This document shows positions 26,140-34,915 of a stretch of 64,000 nt of DNA, one piece after another. A program made the position numbers and the translations under genes. Every line of letters begins with the position of its first letter. Positions within the stretch are counted from its first letter, which is position 1. This stretch comes from Rhizobium hidalgonense (GTDB lineage: Bacteria > Pseudomonadota > Alphaproteobacteria > Rhizobiales > Rhizobiaceae): positions 186,001 to 250,000 of the forward strand of contig NZ_LODW01000127.1 of the NCBI RefSeq assembly GCF_002914525.1, in the 5' to 3' direction. The notes under the pieces were generated by a model. It was not told where the DNA came from and made no database searches. It saw nothing but the letters and a program-made list of their open reading frames with translations.

Positions 26140-27558
26140 ATGGCAGAGATGACAGGCAGTACGCCTGCCGGCGAGACGGCGGAGAAGGACGCGGGCGAGG
26201 GGCATCACGGTGTCGCGTTCGCCGATGCCTTCAGGGTGTGGCTGCGCGTCGCGGCCTTGAGCTTCGGCGGCCCGGCCGGCCAGATCGCCGTCATGCACCG
26301 GATCGTCGTCGACGAGAAGCGATGGATCGGTGAGCACCGTTTCCTGCATGCGCTGAATTACTGCATGCTGCTTCCTGGGCCGGAGGCGCAGCAGCTGGCG
26401 ATTTATATCGGCTGGCTGATGCATCGCACGCTGGGCGGCCTCGTGGCCGGCATTCTGTTCGTGCTGCCGGGCTTTCTGTCGATCCTCGGCCTCAGCTATA
26501 TCTACGCGGCCTACGGCAATGTCGGCATCGTTGCCGGCCTGTTCTTCGGGCTGAAGGCAGCGGTGCTTGCCGTCGTCGTGCAGGCGGTGATCCGCATCGG
26601 CGGCCGGGCGTTGAAAAATCGGGTGATGGTCGGCATCGCGGCCGCGGCCTTCATCGCCATTTTCTTTCTGCACGTGCCGTTCCCGCTGATCGTGCTTGCC
26701 GCCGGCATCGCGGGTTTCCTCGGCGGCAGGCTCGGGCTTGCCGCCTTCCAGGCGGGCGGCGGCCACAAGGCCGGAAGCGGCCCGGTGCTCTCCGATGCCG
26801 AGTCGGCGCTCGGCGAGGGCATCCCAGCGCACGCGCGTCCTAACCTTGCCTGGTCACTGCGCATGTCGGCGGTGCTGCTCGCCCTCTGGATCGTGCCAGT
26901 CGCGGCGCTCTATCTCGCCTTTGGGCCGGGCAACGTCCTTACCGAGATCGGTCTGTTCTTCAGCAAGATGGCGGTCGTGACCTTCGGTGGGGCCTATGCG
27001 GTGCTGGCCTACGTCGCGCAGCAGGCCGTGCAGCATTTCGGCTGGCTGAAACCCGGCGAGATGCTCGACGGCCTCGGCATGGCGGAGACGACGCCGGGGC
27101 CACTGATCATGGTCGTGCAGTTCGTCGGCTTCATGGGCGCCTATCGCGATCCGGGAGCGCTGAACCCGATGCTGGCCGCCACGCTCGCGGCGATGCTGAC
27201 GACTTGGGTGACCTTCGTACCCTGTTTCCTCTGGATATTTCTCGGCGCGCCGTTCATCGAAAAATTGCGCGGCAATGTCGCGCTCGCAGGCGCAATGTCG
27301 GCGATCACGGCGGCGGTGGTCGGGGTCATTCTCAACCTCGCCATCTGGTTCGGCCTGCATACGCTGTTTGCCGAGGTCGCGAGCGTCAGCCTCGGAGGCT
27401 TGCGGCTCGATATCCCCGTGCTGCAATCGGCCGTGCCGGCGGCAATGGCGCTGTCTGCCGCCGCGGCAATCGCGATCTTCCGGTTCAAGACGTCGGTCAT
27501 CACCACCTTGCTTGCCTGTGCGATATCGGGAATGCTCTGGACGCTGGCGGTAGGCTAA
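26140..27558 (+). CDS. chrA: Chromate efflux transporter ChrA
   Basis: 472-aa inner-membrane CHR-family exporter, the long two-domain type. Each half carries the family signature: FRVWLRVAALSFGGPAGQIAVM in the first, and FFSKMAVVTFGGAYAVLAYV with GMAETTPGPLIMVVQFVGF in the second. PGPEAQQLAIYIGWLMH is the matching motif of the first half. About ten to twelve membrane spans are apparent. It is coupled to the rhodanese-ChrB gene, so the two form one resistance operon for chromate or a related oxyanion. Confidence 0.92.
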   Translation: MAEMTGSTPAGETAEKDAGEGHHGVAFADAFRVWLRVAALSFGGPAGQIAVMHRIVVDEKRWIGEHRFLHALNYCMLLPGPEAQQLAIYIGWLMHRTLGGLVAGILFVLPGFLSILGLSYIYAAYGNVGIVAGLFFGLKAAVLAVVVQAVIRIGGRALKNRVMVGIAAAAFIAIFFLHVPFPLIVLAAGIAGFLGGRLGLAAFQAGGGHKAGSGPVLSDAESALGEGIPAHARPNLAWSLRMSAVLLALWIVPVAALYLAFGPGNVLTEIGLFFSKMAVVTFGGAYAVLAYVAQQAVQHFGWLKPGEMLDGLGMAETTPGPLIMVVQFVGFMGAYRDPGALNPMLAATLAAMLTTWVTFVPCFLWIFLGAPFIEKLRGNVALAGAMSAITAAVVGVILNLAIWFGLHTLFAEVASVSLGGLRLDIPVLQSAVPAAMALSAAAAIAIFRFKTSVITTLLACAISGMLWTLAVG

Positions 27559-27561
27559 AGC

Positions 27562-27645
27562 ATGTCGCGCTTTGCGGTAACGACATGCGTAAAAACAAGA
27601 GCTAAAGCGCAAAGACCGAATCTGAAAGATCGCGACGCGCTTTAG
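27562..27645. repeat. Rhizobial intergenic palindromic element
   Basis: AAGCATGTCGCGCTTTGCGG begins a unit that closes with GCGACGCGCTTTAG, with CGACATGCGTAAAAAC inside. The nested inverted repeats match a common rhizobial intergenic element. It lies between convergent genes and may also act as a terminator. Confidence 0.6.
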
Positions 27646-28973
27646 GCTTCCGCCCCGTCCGCAGGGATGCGCGTCGCCAGCATCTTGTCAATGCGCATGC
27701 CGTCCATATCGAGCACTTCGAAGCGCCAGCTATCGAAGACGAAGGTTTCGCCGGCTTCGGGGATGTGCTGGAGCTGATGCAGCGCGAAGCCCGCAAGCGT
27801 ATGAAAATCGGCATCCGGACGATCGCGCAGGCCCAGCCTTTCGAAGGCGTCGAAGGCCGGCATCATCGCATCGATCAAGAGCGATCCGTCTTCCCGCACG
27901 ACGATATCAGGCTCTTCGTTGGATCCCGGCAGGTCGCCGGCGATGGCTTCGAGCAGGTCGGTCTGGGTGACGATACCCTCAAGGCTGCCATATTCATCGA
28001 TGACGATGGCAAGCCGCACGGGCGAGGCCTTGAAACTGTCGAGCACGCGCACGACCGAGGTGCCCTCGTGCAGCACCAGCGGCTGCTTGATCACCTCCAT
28101 CGGCCGGACCTTGCCGCCGTCGAGAACCTGGTCGAGAAGGTCCTTCTTCAATACCATGCCGATCGGTTCGTCGATCGAGCCGCGGGCAACCAGCAATTGT
28201 TCGTGGCTGCATTCACGGATGGTCTTCAGGATCTCGGCCTCGCTGTCGTCGGCATCGAACCATTCGATATCGAGACGCGGGGTCATGATGTCGGAGATCG
28301 GCCTGTCGCCGATGTTGAAGACCCGCTCGACGAGCTGCTGCTGCACCTGGTTGAGAAGCCCGGCTTCCTGGCTTTCGGCAACCAGCAGCTTGAGCTCCTG
28401 CGGCGAATGGAAGGACGATTCCCCGGTTCCGGCGCGGAGACCGACGGCGCGCAGCACGAAATTGCCCATGCCGTTCAGGGTATAAATTGCCGGCTTGAAC
28501 AGCACCAGAAAGAGCCCCAGCGGACGTACCACGGCAAGCGAGGTGGCTTCGCTGCGCTGAAGCGCCAGGCTTTTCGGCGCCAGTTCGCCAAGCACGATGT
28601 GGAGAGCCGTGATGATGACGAAGGCAATGACGATGGCGACGGTATGCGCGCCTGTTGCCGCCCATTGCCCGGGCAGCCAGGACAGCAGAGGCTCGATCAG
28701 GTGGGCAAGCGCCGGCTCGCCGACCCAGCCGAGCGCCAGCGACGAGATGGTGATGCCAAGCTGGGTGGCGGCGAGGTTGGCGTCGAGATTGTCGACGGCG
28801 CGCTGGAGGGCGGAGGCATTCATGCGGCCTGCTGCGGCAAGTTCGGTGACACGGCTGCGCCTGACCGACACCAGCGCGAATTCCGCGGCGACGAAGAAGC
28901 CGTTGGCGGCGACAAGAAGAAGCACGGCGAGTATCCCGACATAGTCGAAGACCCCGCCCGCGGATTCGGACAT
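27642..28973 (-). CDS. CorC/HlyC-type membrane protein (CNNM-CBS-CorC)
   Basis: 443 aa from the ATG at 28973. The CNNM/DUF21 membrane region covers about residues 1-190 (LLLVAANGFFVAAEFALVSV, AIVIAFVIITALHIVLGELA). Two CBS motifs follow (MTPRLDIEWFDADD, and IVIDEYGSLEGIVTQTDLLEAI), then the CorC_HlyC transporter-associated domain. Family members take part in Mg2+/Co2+ efflux or magnesium homeostasis; the sequence does not fix the ion. It is a single gene convergent with chrA. Confidence 0.9.
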   Translation of the reverse strand: MSESAGGVFDYVGILAVLLLVAANGFFVAAEFALVSVRRSRVTELAAAGRMNASALQRAVDNLDANLAATQLGITISSLALGWVGEPALAHLIEPLLSWLPGQWAATGAHTVAIVIAFVIITALHIVLGELAPKSLALQRSEATSLAVVRPLGLFLVLFKPAIYTLNGMGNFVLRAVGLRAGTGESSFHSPQELKLLVAESQEAGLLNQVQQQLVERVFNIGDRPISDIMTPRLDIEWFDADDSEAEILKTIRECSHEQLLVARGSIDEPIGMVLKKDLLDQVLDGGKVRPMEVIKQPLVLHEGTSVVRVLDSFKASPVRLAIVIDEYGSLEGIVTQTDLLEAIAGDLPGSNEEPDIVVREDGSLLIDAMMPAFDAFERLGLRDRPDADFHTLAGFALHQLQHIPEAGETFVFDSWRFEVLDMDGMRIDKMLATRIPADGAEA

Positions 28974-29108
28974 GTTTTCCCTACCTCTGAATTGATCCGA
29001 GTCCGAAACTACACGCTCGGGCAGAGGTAGCAAGGCGGGGCGGCCATTCTTCCCTTGGGATGCCGGGTGCCGGCCCGCCAGGTCAGGATCATGCGCGCGC
29101 CTCAGCAA

Positions 29109-29492
29109 TCATCTCTTCGGCGCTTCGAAGAGTTCGATCGGGTTTCCGGCCGGGTCTTCGAGCAGGATCTGCTTGCCGCCGATGCCCTGGACGATTTCAT
29201 TGCGAAAACGCGCGCCGGCCTGACGCAGTTTTGCGACCTCCGCTTCCAGGTCCGCGACTTCGATCTGGATGCGATTCCATCCGCCGGGCTCCGGCGTTCG
29301 CCCGTCGGGCATTGCCTGGGACGCGCCGCCCGGCCCCACCATGCCGCTGACGAGCAGACGAAAACCGTCCCTGGTCAGGATGGCAAAGGTGGGGGCGGGG
29401 TGAAGCGCGACCGAGAAGCCGAGATGCCTCGTGTAAAATTCCAGCGCCGCGTCGACGTCGTCGACGATGTAGCGCATGCTGATGCCAGGCAT
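29109..29492 (-). CDS. VOC/glyoxalase-family protein
   Basis: 127 aa from the ATG at 29492. The beta-alpha-beta-beta-beta modules read MRYIVDDVDAALEFYTRHLG in the first half and WNRIQIEVADLEAEVAKLRQ, ILLEDPAGNPIELFEAP in the second. The closing Glu of the metal site is present in PIELFE. Such small proteins bind a metal and modify or sequester small molecules; the substrate cannot be told. Confidence 0.82.
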   Translation of the reverse strand: MPGISMRYIVDDVDAALEFYTRHLGFSVALHPAPTFAILTRDGFRLLVSGMVGPGGASQAMPDGRTPEPGGWNRIQIEVADLEAEVAKLRQAGARFRNEIVQGIGGKQILLEDPAGNPIELFEAPKR

Positions 29493-29811
29493 GGTTTCCT
29501 CCATCATCTTTTGCTTTGTCTCGAACGGCCCTTCGCGACGTTCGAACGCGCTAAAGCCAGGATGGGATGCGGGCAAGACGCTTGATGATTTTGAATCTGC
29601 GCTCATTCCTTCCGAAAATCGAATCCGATCTGCAGGACGACGCGCCGACTTGGCCAAAGCCGCCGTCGTCAAGATGCGTAAGCTGCATCTAAAATACGAG
29701 AGTCTGGCCTCAACGCCGCGGATTCCATTACGAAAGTTTAATTTAAGTTTCAGTTTCGGTTCATCTTTTCAGCCCTAGTTTGTTCCTGTGCCCAACACTG
29801 AGGAACCCCAA
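29493..29811. other. Intergenic region with repeat and AT-rich promoter
   Basis: A GCATAATCC-family palindromic repeat lies at 29590-29640 (GAATCTGCGCTCATTCCTTC, then CGAAAATCGAATCCG). The AT-rich stretch 29725-29780 upstream of the RcnB-like gene is likely its promoter. I see no gene here. Confidence 0.45.
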
Positions 29812-30138
29812 ATGAAAAAGATTTTTGCAGCTCTTCTTTCAGCCTCCTTCCTTCTCTCGCCGATGGTTGTCTCCCAGGCCAGCGCCGACGATTATCGCCG
29901 TCCGCCCGTCGTCGTGCACAAGAAGGTGGTCGTTCAGAAGACGGTCGTCCGGCCGCATTGGAAGAAGGGATACCGCGTCAACGCCAGCGAGCGCCGCCGG
30001 TTCCACGACGTCAACGACTACCGCCGCTACCGTCTGGCACCGCCGCCGCGCGGCTATCGCTGGGTTCGGGCAGACAACGACTACCTGCTGATCGGCGTCA
30101 CCAGCGGTGTGATCTCCAGCATCAGTGCCGGGCGCTGA
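29812..30138 (+). CDS. RcnB-like periplasmic protein
   Basis: 108 aa with signal peptide (MKKIFAALLSASFLLSPMVV, cleavage after ASA). The C-terminal RcnB domain reads RRYRLAPPPRGYRWVRADND followed by YLLIGVTSGVISSI. RcnB in E. coli is a periplasmic partner of nickel/cobalt efflux, but many rhizobial relatives have no known partner and none is encoded here. The middle is basic and valine-rich (VVVHKKVVVQKTVV). Confidence 0.8.
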   Translation: MKKIFAALLSASFLLSPMVVSQASADDYRRPPVVVHKKVVVQKTVVRPHWKKGYRVNASERRRFHDVNDYRRYRLAPPPRGYRWVRADNDYLLIGVTSGVISSISAGR

Positions 30139-30152
30139 TCGGTGCAAGGATG

Positions 30153-30181
30153 AGGGCGGCTGAGGCCGCCCTTTTCGGTTT
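30153..30181 (+). terminator. Terminator after the RcnB-like gene
   Basis: GGGCGGC and GCCGCCC form a short stem around TGAG, followed by TTTTCGGTTTT. This is a standard Rho-independent layout 15 bases after the stop codon. Confidence 0.7.
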
Positions 30182-30212
30182 TGAGACGAAGGGAGGAAAG
30201 GGCGTGCCGTGT

Positions 30213-30399
30213 GACACCCCCCTCTGCCCTGCCGGGCATCTCCCCCACAAGGGTGGAGATCGGCAGGAGGCTTGACCATCGCTCTTCTCTCTACTGGTAT
30301 CGACAATCGCCATGTTTTAGTTGTTTGGGGAAGCCCTCACGCCCAGCCGATCTCCACCCTTGTGGGGGAGATGGCCGGCAGGCCAGAGGGGGGTGCCAT
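30213..30399. repeat. RIME-like palindromic element, copy 1
   Basis: Two long arms face each other: GGCATCTCCCCCACAAGGGT (30235 onward) and GATCTCCACCCTTGTGGGGG (30349 onward), each extended outward by CACCCCCCTCTG/CAGAGGGGGGTG. The centre of about 80 bp includes AGGCTTGACCATCGCTC and GGGAAGCC, also found in the copy at 55.5 kb. There is no coding potential. This fits the rhizobial RIME class of mobile intergenic repeats. Confidence 0.8.
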
Positions 30400-30523
30400 G
30401 CACGCCGACGCCGAAGGAAGGAGAGGCCGGTGACTTGCCCAAAACCAGGCGTGCTCGCTGATGAGACGTCTCTCGTCTGCGCCAGTTCGTTCATGCCTTT
30501 CGCTCATCCTCCAGCCGTTCCCG

Positions 30524-30697
30524 TCACCCCTGCCTGCCTGGCATCACCCGTTCGGCGATGATGCCGAGCAATCCCCTTATCTTCCGCGCCGTCTCATCCG
30601 CAGTCTCATGCGTCGACGGATGAAGCCCCTCGATCGGCGGCAACGGGTCACACTCCGTGCAGACGCAGCGGTAGGGTTTGATTGCCGTCGCCTTCAT
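30524..30697 (-). CDS. Small cysteine-motif protein coupled to the zinc GTPase
   Basis: 57 aa starting MKATAIKPYRCVCTECDPLP. Its ATG overlaps the GTPase stop codon as ATGA, a sign of translational coupling. The CVCTEC motif could hold zinc or another metal, and the C-terminal half forms one helix (HETADETARKIRGLLGIIAE). I know no function. The Zur-linked position suggests a part in the zinc-limitation response. It is short, so it could be a chance frame, but the exact coupling argues for it. Confidence 0.55.
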   Translation of the reverse strand: MKATAIKPYRCVCTECDPLPPIEGLHPSTHETADETARKIRGLLGIIAERVMPGRQG

Positions 30698-31899
30698 GCC
30701 GCCTGGCGGCTCCAGCTGGCGAAGGGGTCGGGCAGGTTGCGCCAGCGCTCGGGCGCGAAGACCTCGGTCTCGATGAGGCAGGCGTCGAGTTCTCTCCTGA
30801 TCCAGGCCTCGTCCATCGGGTCGGCGCCGATGAAGACGATTTCCTGGCGGCGGTCGCCCCAGATGGGGTCGAGATAAGGGCCGATGGCGCGCATGAAGCC
30901 CGGTTCGTCGGGCCATTGTTCACGGGGTACGGCCGCCCACCAGAGACCCATCGTGCCGGTGCGCACGATCGCGCCGGCCTGGCTGACTTCGCCGACATGG
31001 TGCGGGCGCGTTGCCAGCCAGAAGAAGCCTTTGGCGCGCACCACGCCCGGCCAAGTCCTATCGAGGAAAGCCTGCAGCTTCGCCGGATGGAAGGGCCGTT
31101 TCTCGCGATAGACGAAGGAGCGGATGCCGTATTCCTCGGTTTCCGGCACATGGTCGCGGAAGCCGTGCAATTCCTTGTACCAGAGCGGATGTGTCTCGGC
31201 CCTGTCGATATCGAAGCGGCCGGTGCCGAGCACCTCTTTGAGCGCCACCTTGCCGAAATCCGCCTCGATCAGCCTCGCACCCGGGTTGAGGCCGGTGATG
31301 ATTTTCCGCGCTGCGTCGCGTTCCGTCTTGCTTGCCGTGCCGATCTTGTTCAGCACCACGACATCGGCGAATTCGATCTGCTCGACCAGCAGGTCGACGA
31401 TGGTTCTGGTATCGCCTTCGCCTGCCGTTTCGCCGCGGTCGGCGAGGAAATCGGCCGAGGCGTAGTCGGCGAGCAGATTGGCGGCGTCGACGACGGTCAC
31501 CATCGTATCGAGCCTTGCAACGTCGGAAAGGCTCTGTCCGTTCTCGTCGCGGAATTCGAAGGTGGTGGCGACCGGCAGCGGCTCGGCGATGCCGGTGGAT
31601 TCGATCAGCAGATAGTCGAACCTGCCCTGGGTGGCGAGATCGCGCACCTCCTTCAAGAGGTCGTCGCGCAGCGTGCAGCAGATGCAGCCATTGGTCATCT
31701 CGACCAGTTGCTCCTCGGTGCGAGAGAGATTGGCGCCGCCATCGCGCACGAGGGCGGCATCGATATTCACCTCGCTCATATCGTTGACGATGACGGCGAC
31801 GCGCATGCCTTCGCGGTTGCCGAGCACATGATTGAGCAGCGTCGTCTTGCCGGCACCGAGAAAGCCGGAGAGCACCGTGACCGGAAGTCTGTTGTCCAT
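30694..31899 (-). CDS. COG0523 (CobW-like) GTPase, Zur-linked metallochaperone
   Basis: 401-aa G3E GTPase. Walker A is SGFLGAGKTT near residue 10, the metal-binding Cys motif is GCICCTLRDDL, and the C-terminal CobW domain starts near RSFVYREKRPFHPAKLQAFL. The base-recognition motif reads LNKIG, where NKxD is usual, so nucleotide specificity may be relaxed. The start at 31899 follows GAGG. A Zur-type box lies 18 bases upstream, placing it with ZagA/ZigA-like proteins that deliver scarce zinc to client enzymes. Confidence 0.87.
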   Translation of the reverse strand: MDNRLPVTVLSGFLGAGKTTLLNHVLGNREGMRVAVIVNDMSEVNIDAALVRDGGANLSRTEEQLVEMTNGCICCTLRDDLLKEVRDLATQGRFDYLLIESTGIAEPLPVATTFEFRDENGQSLSDVARLDTMVTVVDAANLLADYASADFLADRGETAGEGDTRTIVDLLVEQIEFADVVVLNKIGTASKTERDAARKIITGLNPGARLIEADFGKVALKEVLGTGRFDIDRAETHPLWYKELHGFRDHVPETEEYGIRSFVYREKRPFHPAKLQAFLDRTWPGVVRAKGFFWLATRPHHVGEVSQAGAIVRTGTMGLWWAAVPREQWPDEPGFMRAIGPYLDPIWGDRRQEIVFIGADPMDEAWIRRELDACLIETEVFAPERWRNLPDPFASWSRQAA

Positions 31900-31916
31900 G
31901 AAACCTCGCACATTTA

Positions 31917-31934
31917 ATGTTATATCATTACAAT
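31917..31934. promoter_or_regulatory. Candidate Zur box upstream of the GTPase
   Basis: AATGTTATATCATTACAATG (from 31916) is an imperfect inverted repeat with the ATGTTAT/ATAACAT character of alphaproteobacterial Zur sites. The similar palindromes in the znuA/znuC gap strengthen the call. Confidence 0.65.
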
Positions 31935-32011
31935 GTTGTGGCCGAAAAAAAGGCGGAACGGGGTCATCCGCCTCTTTCCGCCTCAGCTCTCCCCGAAGCG
32001 CCGCATGACAA

Positions 32012-33064
32012 TCATGCGTTGGAGAGGCAATCCTTCATGCTCTCGGCGATGCCGCGCATGAGGGTGAAATAGAGATCGGGACCGGCCTTCAGCGTTGCCG
32101 CTTCGGGGTCGAGCACGCCGGATCTGGCGTTCGTGCCCTCGATAACGACATTGACGAGGCGCGGCTCGAATTGCGGTTCGGCAAAGACGCAGGTGGCGCC
32201 GAGTTCGCCGACCTTGCGGTGGATTTCCGAAACGCGCTCGGCACCGGGAATGGTTTCCGGGCTGACGGTGATCGAACCGGCGACGCGGATGCCGTAGCGG
32301 TGCTCGAAATACTGGTAGGCGTCGTGGAAGACGATGAAGGGCTTGTCCTTGACGGGAGCGACGGTGGCGGCAATTTCCTTGTCCAGCGCCGTCAGCTTAT
32401 CATCAAGCGCCTTGGCATTCGCCTGGTAGGTCAGCGCATTGGCGGGATCGGCGGCGACCAGCGTTGTGGTGATCACGGCAGCCATGGCCTTGGCATTCAT
32501 CGGGTCGAGCCAGAGATGCGTGTCGAAGGCGCCATGGCCATGGTCACCGTCCTGTCCGTGGTCATCATCATGCCCGGTGTCGGCGGCATGGTCGTGATCC
32601 GCACCTTCGGCGGAAGCGCCATGGTGCTCATCACCATCCTCATGCGGCTCGAAGGCGCCGCCTTCGCGGAAGGGCAGTTTGACGAGGCCGGGGGCATTGT
32701 CGAGTTCGGCGATGCTGGCGTTCGAGCCCAGCGCTTGCAGCGGCTTTTGCAGGAAAGCCTCGAGACCGGGCCCGGTCCAGAAGATCACCTTGGCTTCCTG
32801 CAGCGCGCGCGCATTCGACGGCTTGAGGCTGTAGGTATGCGGGGAGGCGGCGCCGTCGACGATCAGTTCGGGTTCACCCACACCCTGCATGATCGCCGCA
32901 ACCAGCGAATGGATCGGCTTGATCGAGGTGACGACGACCGGCGTGTCGGCCGCCCGCATGGTGCCGGCAAAGAGCAAGGCGGGGACCGCCAGCGCCGGGA
33001 GAGTGAGGGCGACCGGAATTCTAAAGGCCAGGATCTTCAGGGCTGGGCCCAGGGTGCGTTTCAT
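32012..33064 (-). CDS. znuA: Zinc ABC transporter substrate-binding protein
   Basis: 350-aa periplasmic cluster A-I binding protein. It has an N-terminal signal (ALTLPALAVPALLFAGTMRA), zinc ligands in SPHTYSLKPSNARAL and THLWLDPMNAKAM, and YQYFEHRYGIRVAG. A His/Asp-rich loop (EDGDEHHGASAEGADHDHAA, continuing DTGHDDDHGQDGDHGHG) marks a true zinc rather than manganese protein. A C-terminal Cys (KDCLSNA) may pair internally. It is divergent from znuC across two Zur-type palindromes. Confidence 0.95.
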   Translation of the reverse strand: MKRTLGPALKILAFRIPVALTLPALAVPALLFAGTMRAADTPVVVTSIKPIHSLVAAIMQGVGEPELIVDGAASPHTYSLKPSNARALQEAKVIFWTGPGLEAFLQKPLQALGSNASIAELDNAPGLVKLPFREGGAFEPHEDGDEHHGASAEGADHDHAADTGHDDDHGQDGDHGHGAFDTHLWLDPMNAKAMAAVITTTLVAADPANALTYQANAKALDDKLTALDKEIAATVAPVKDKPFIVFHDAYQYFEHRYGIRVAGSITVSPETIPGAERVSEIHRKVGELGATCVFAEPQFEPRLVNVVIEGTNARSGVLDPEAATLKAGPDLYFTLMRGIAESMKDCLSNA

Positions 33065-33086
33065 CGAATGCTCCGCTTGAATTGCA

Positions 33087-33125
33087 GATGTTATGTTATT
33101 ACATCAATTGCGTTATGCTATAACG
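33087..33125. promoter_or_regulatory. Two Zur-type palindromes in the znuA/znuC gap
   Basis: GATGTTATGTTATTACATC (33087-33105) and CGTTATGCTATAACG (33111-33125, a perfect inverted repeat around GCT) stand side by side in the 101-bp divergent promoter. Paired Zur sites would let zinc-loaded Zur shut both directions. Confidence 0.8.
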
Positions 33126-33165
33126 TGTGCAATAGCAGGATGCAACAGCGCTGTCGGAAAATTTG

Positions 33166-34107
33166 ATGTTCTCTCCCGCAAATACGAAGGGCGAACCGCT
33201 GGTTTCGCTCGAAAATGTCGGCGTTCTCAGAAGCGGCCGCTGGCTTGTGCGCGGCGTGGAATTTTCCGTCTCGCGCGGCGAGATCGTCACGCTGATCGGG
33301 CCGAACGGCTCCGGCAAGTCGACCAGCGCCAAGGCGGCGATCGGTGTACTGAAGCCGAATGAGGGCAGGGTGGAGCGTCTCGCCGGCCTGAAGGTCGGCT
33401 ATGTCCCGCAGAAGCTTGCGATCGACTGGACGCTGCCGCTTTCAGTGCGGCGGCTGATGACGCTGACCGGCCCCCTGCCGGAACGTGACATGCGTGCGGC
33501 ACTCGAAGCCGCCGGTATCGACCATATGCTTGACGCCGAGGTGCAGCATCTCTCCGGCGGCGAATTCCAGCGGGCCCTGATGGCGCGCGCCATTGCCCGC
33601 AAACCTGATCTGCTCGTGCTCGACGAGCCGGTACAGGGTGTCGATTTCTCCGGCGAGATCGCGCTCTATGATCTGATCAAGTCGATCCGCAACGCCAGCG
33701 GCTGCGGCATCCTGCTGATCTCGCACGATCTCCACGTCGTCATGGCCGAGACCGACACGGTCATCTGCCTCAACGGCCATGTCTGCTGCCGCGGCACGCC
33801 GGAAGCCGTCAGCCGCAGCCCGGAATATGTGCGCCTGTTCGGCAGCCGGGCGGCGCAGACGCTCGCCGTCTACAGCCATCACCATGACCATACACACCTG
33901 CCGGATGGGCGCGTGCAGCATGCCGACGGCACCGTGACCGATCATTGCCATCCCGACGACGGGCATCACGCTCATGGTCATGAGCACGCTCATGCTGGTC
34001 ATGAGCACGCGCATGAAGGTCATACGCACGCTCATGATCATGACGATCACCATGGCCATGAGCACTCGCATGCTCATTCCCACAGTGGGGAGGGCCGTCA
34101 TGCTTGA
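33166..34107 (+). CDS. znuC: Zinc ABC transporter ATP-binding protein with His-rich tail
   Basis: 313 aa from the ATG at 33166. Walker A is GPNGSGKST, the signature LSGGEFQRALMARA, Walker B LLVLDEPVQGVD, and the switch His is in LLISHDLH. After about residue 236 the protein carries a His-rich extension (HHHDHTHLPDG, then repeated GHEHAHAGHEHAHEG and HSHAHSHSGEGRHA) that E. coli ZnuC lacks. It may store or sense zinc in the cytosol. The gene overlaps znuB by 8 bases. Confidence 0.94.
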   Translation: MFSPANTKGEPLVSLENVGVLRSGRWLVRGVEFSVSRGEIVTLIGPNGSGKSTSAKAAIGVLKPNEGRVERLAGLKVGYVPQKLAIDWTLPLSVRRLMTLTGPLPERDMRAALEAAGIDHMLDAEVQHLSGGEFQRALMARAIARKPDLLVLDEPVQGVDFSGEIALYDLIKSIRNASGCGILLISHDLHVVMAETDTVICLNGHVCCRGTPEAVSRSPEYVRLFGSRAAQTLAVYSHHHDHTHLPDGRVQHADGTVTDHCHPDDGHHAHGHEHAHAGHEHAHEGHTHAHDHDDHHGHEHSHAHSHSGEGRHA

Positions 34108-34915
34108 CGATTTCTTCGTGCGCGCCATCCTCGCCGGCGTCGGGCTGGCGCTGACGACGGGGCCGCTCGGCTGCTTCATCATCTGGCGGCGCATGGCCTA
34201 TTTCGGCGATACGATTGCCCATTCGGCGCTGCTCGGCGTCGCGCTTTCGCTGCTCTTCGAACTCAATCTGACGATTGCCGTCTTTGCCGTCGCAGCCCTC
34301 GTATCGGTGCTGCTGCTCTTCCTGCAGAAACGTCAGGCGCTGTCGGCCGATGCGCTGCTCGGCATCCTTTCGCATGCCACGCTGGCGATCGGCCTCGTCA
34401 TGGTCGCCTTCATGAGTTGGGTGCGGATCGATCTCATCGCCTTCCTGTTCGGCGACATCCTAGCGGTTTCCTCGACCGACATCGCGCTGATCTGGGGTGG
34501 TGGGCTGTTCGTGCTCGCGGCAATGGCCTGGCTCTGGCGGCCGCTGCTGGCTTCCACCGTCAATGCCGAGCTTGCCGAGGCCGAGGGTCTGAGGCCGGAG
34601 CGGGCGCGACTGTTCTTCATGCTTTTGATGGCCGTCGTCATTGCCATTGCCATGAAGATCGTCGGCATCATGCTGATCACCTCGCTGCTGATCATTCCGG
34701 CGGCTGCGGCCAGGCGCTTTTCGGCGACGCCGGAGATCATGGCGGTCCTCGCCTCGGTCATCGGCGCAGCCGCCGTCGTCGGCGGGCTGTTCGGCTCGCT
34801 CACCTACGACACTCCCTCCGGTCCCTCGATCGTGGTCGCGGCGCTGATCCTCTTCATTCTCAGCCTGCTTCCCCTCAGGCGGCACCGCGCAGTCATGCAA
34901 GGACAAGGCTCATGA
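34100..34915 (+). CDS. znuB: Zinc ABC transporter permease
   Basis: 271-aa inner-membrane permease of the ABC-3 family, with about eight spans. MLDDFFVRAILAGVGLALTT and GPLGCFIIWRRMAYFGDTIA HSALLGVAL match the ZnuB start, and MKIVGIMLITSLLIIPAAAA is the family's ATPase-contact and core region. The start at 34100 lies inside the 3' end of znuC. Its stop overlaps the zur start as ATGA, so the three genes are coupled. Confidence 0.94.
   Translation: MLDDFFVRAILAGVGLALTTGPLGCFIIWRRMAYFGDTIAHSALLGVALSLLFELNLTIAVFAVAALVSVLLLFLQKRQALSADALLGILSHATLAIGLVMVAFMSWVRIDLIAFLFGDILAVSSTDIALIWGGGLFVLAAMAWLWRPLLASTVNAELAEAEGLRPERARLFFMLLMAVVIAIAMKIVGIMLITSLLIIPAAAARRFSATPEIMAVLASVIGAAAVVGGLFGSLTYDTPSGPSIVVAALILFILSLLPLRRHRAVMQGQGS

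Larger units (their letters stand above)
30139..30523. other. Intergenic region containing a RIME-like repeat
   Basis: Most of this gap is the palindromic element listed separately. A short GC hairpin at 30155-30175 (GAGGGCGGCTGAGGCCGCCC then TTTT) is a likely terminator for the RcnB-like gene. The rest shows no coding signal. Confidence 0.5.

Noticed and set aside
27765..29030. 421-aa rightward open frame across the CorC-type gene
   Set aside because: It is the antisense shadow of a well-supported membrane protein gene and shows no family features.
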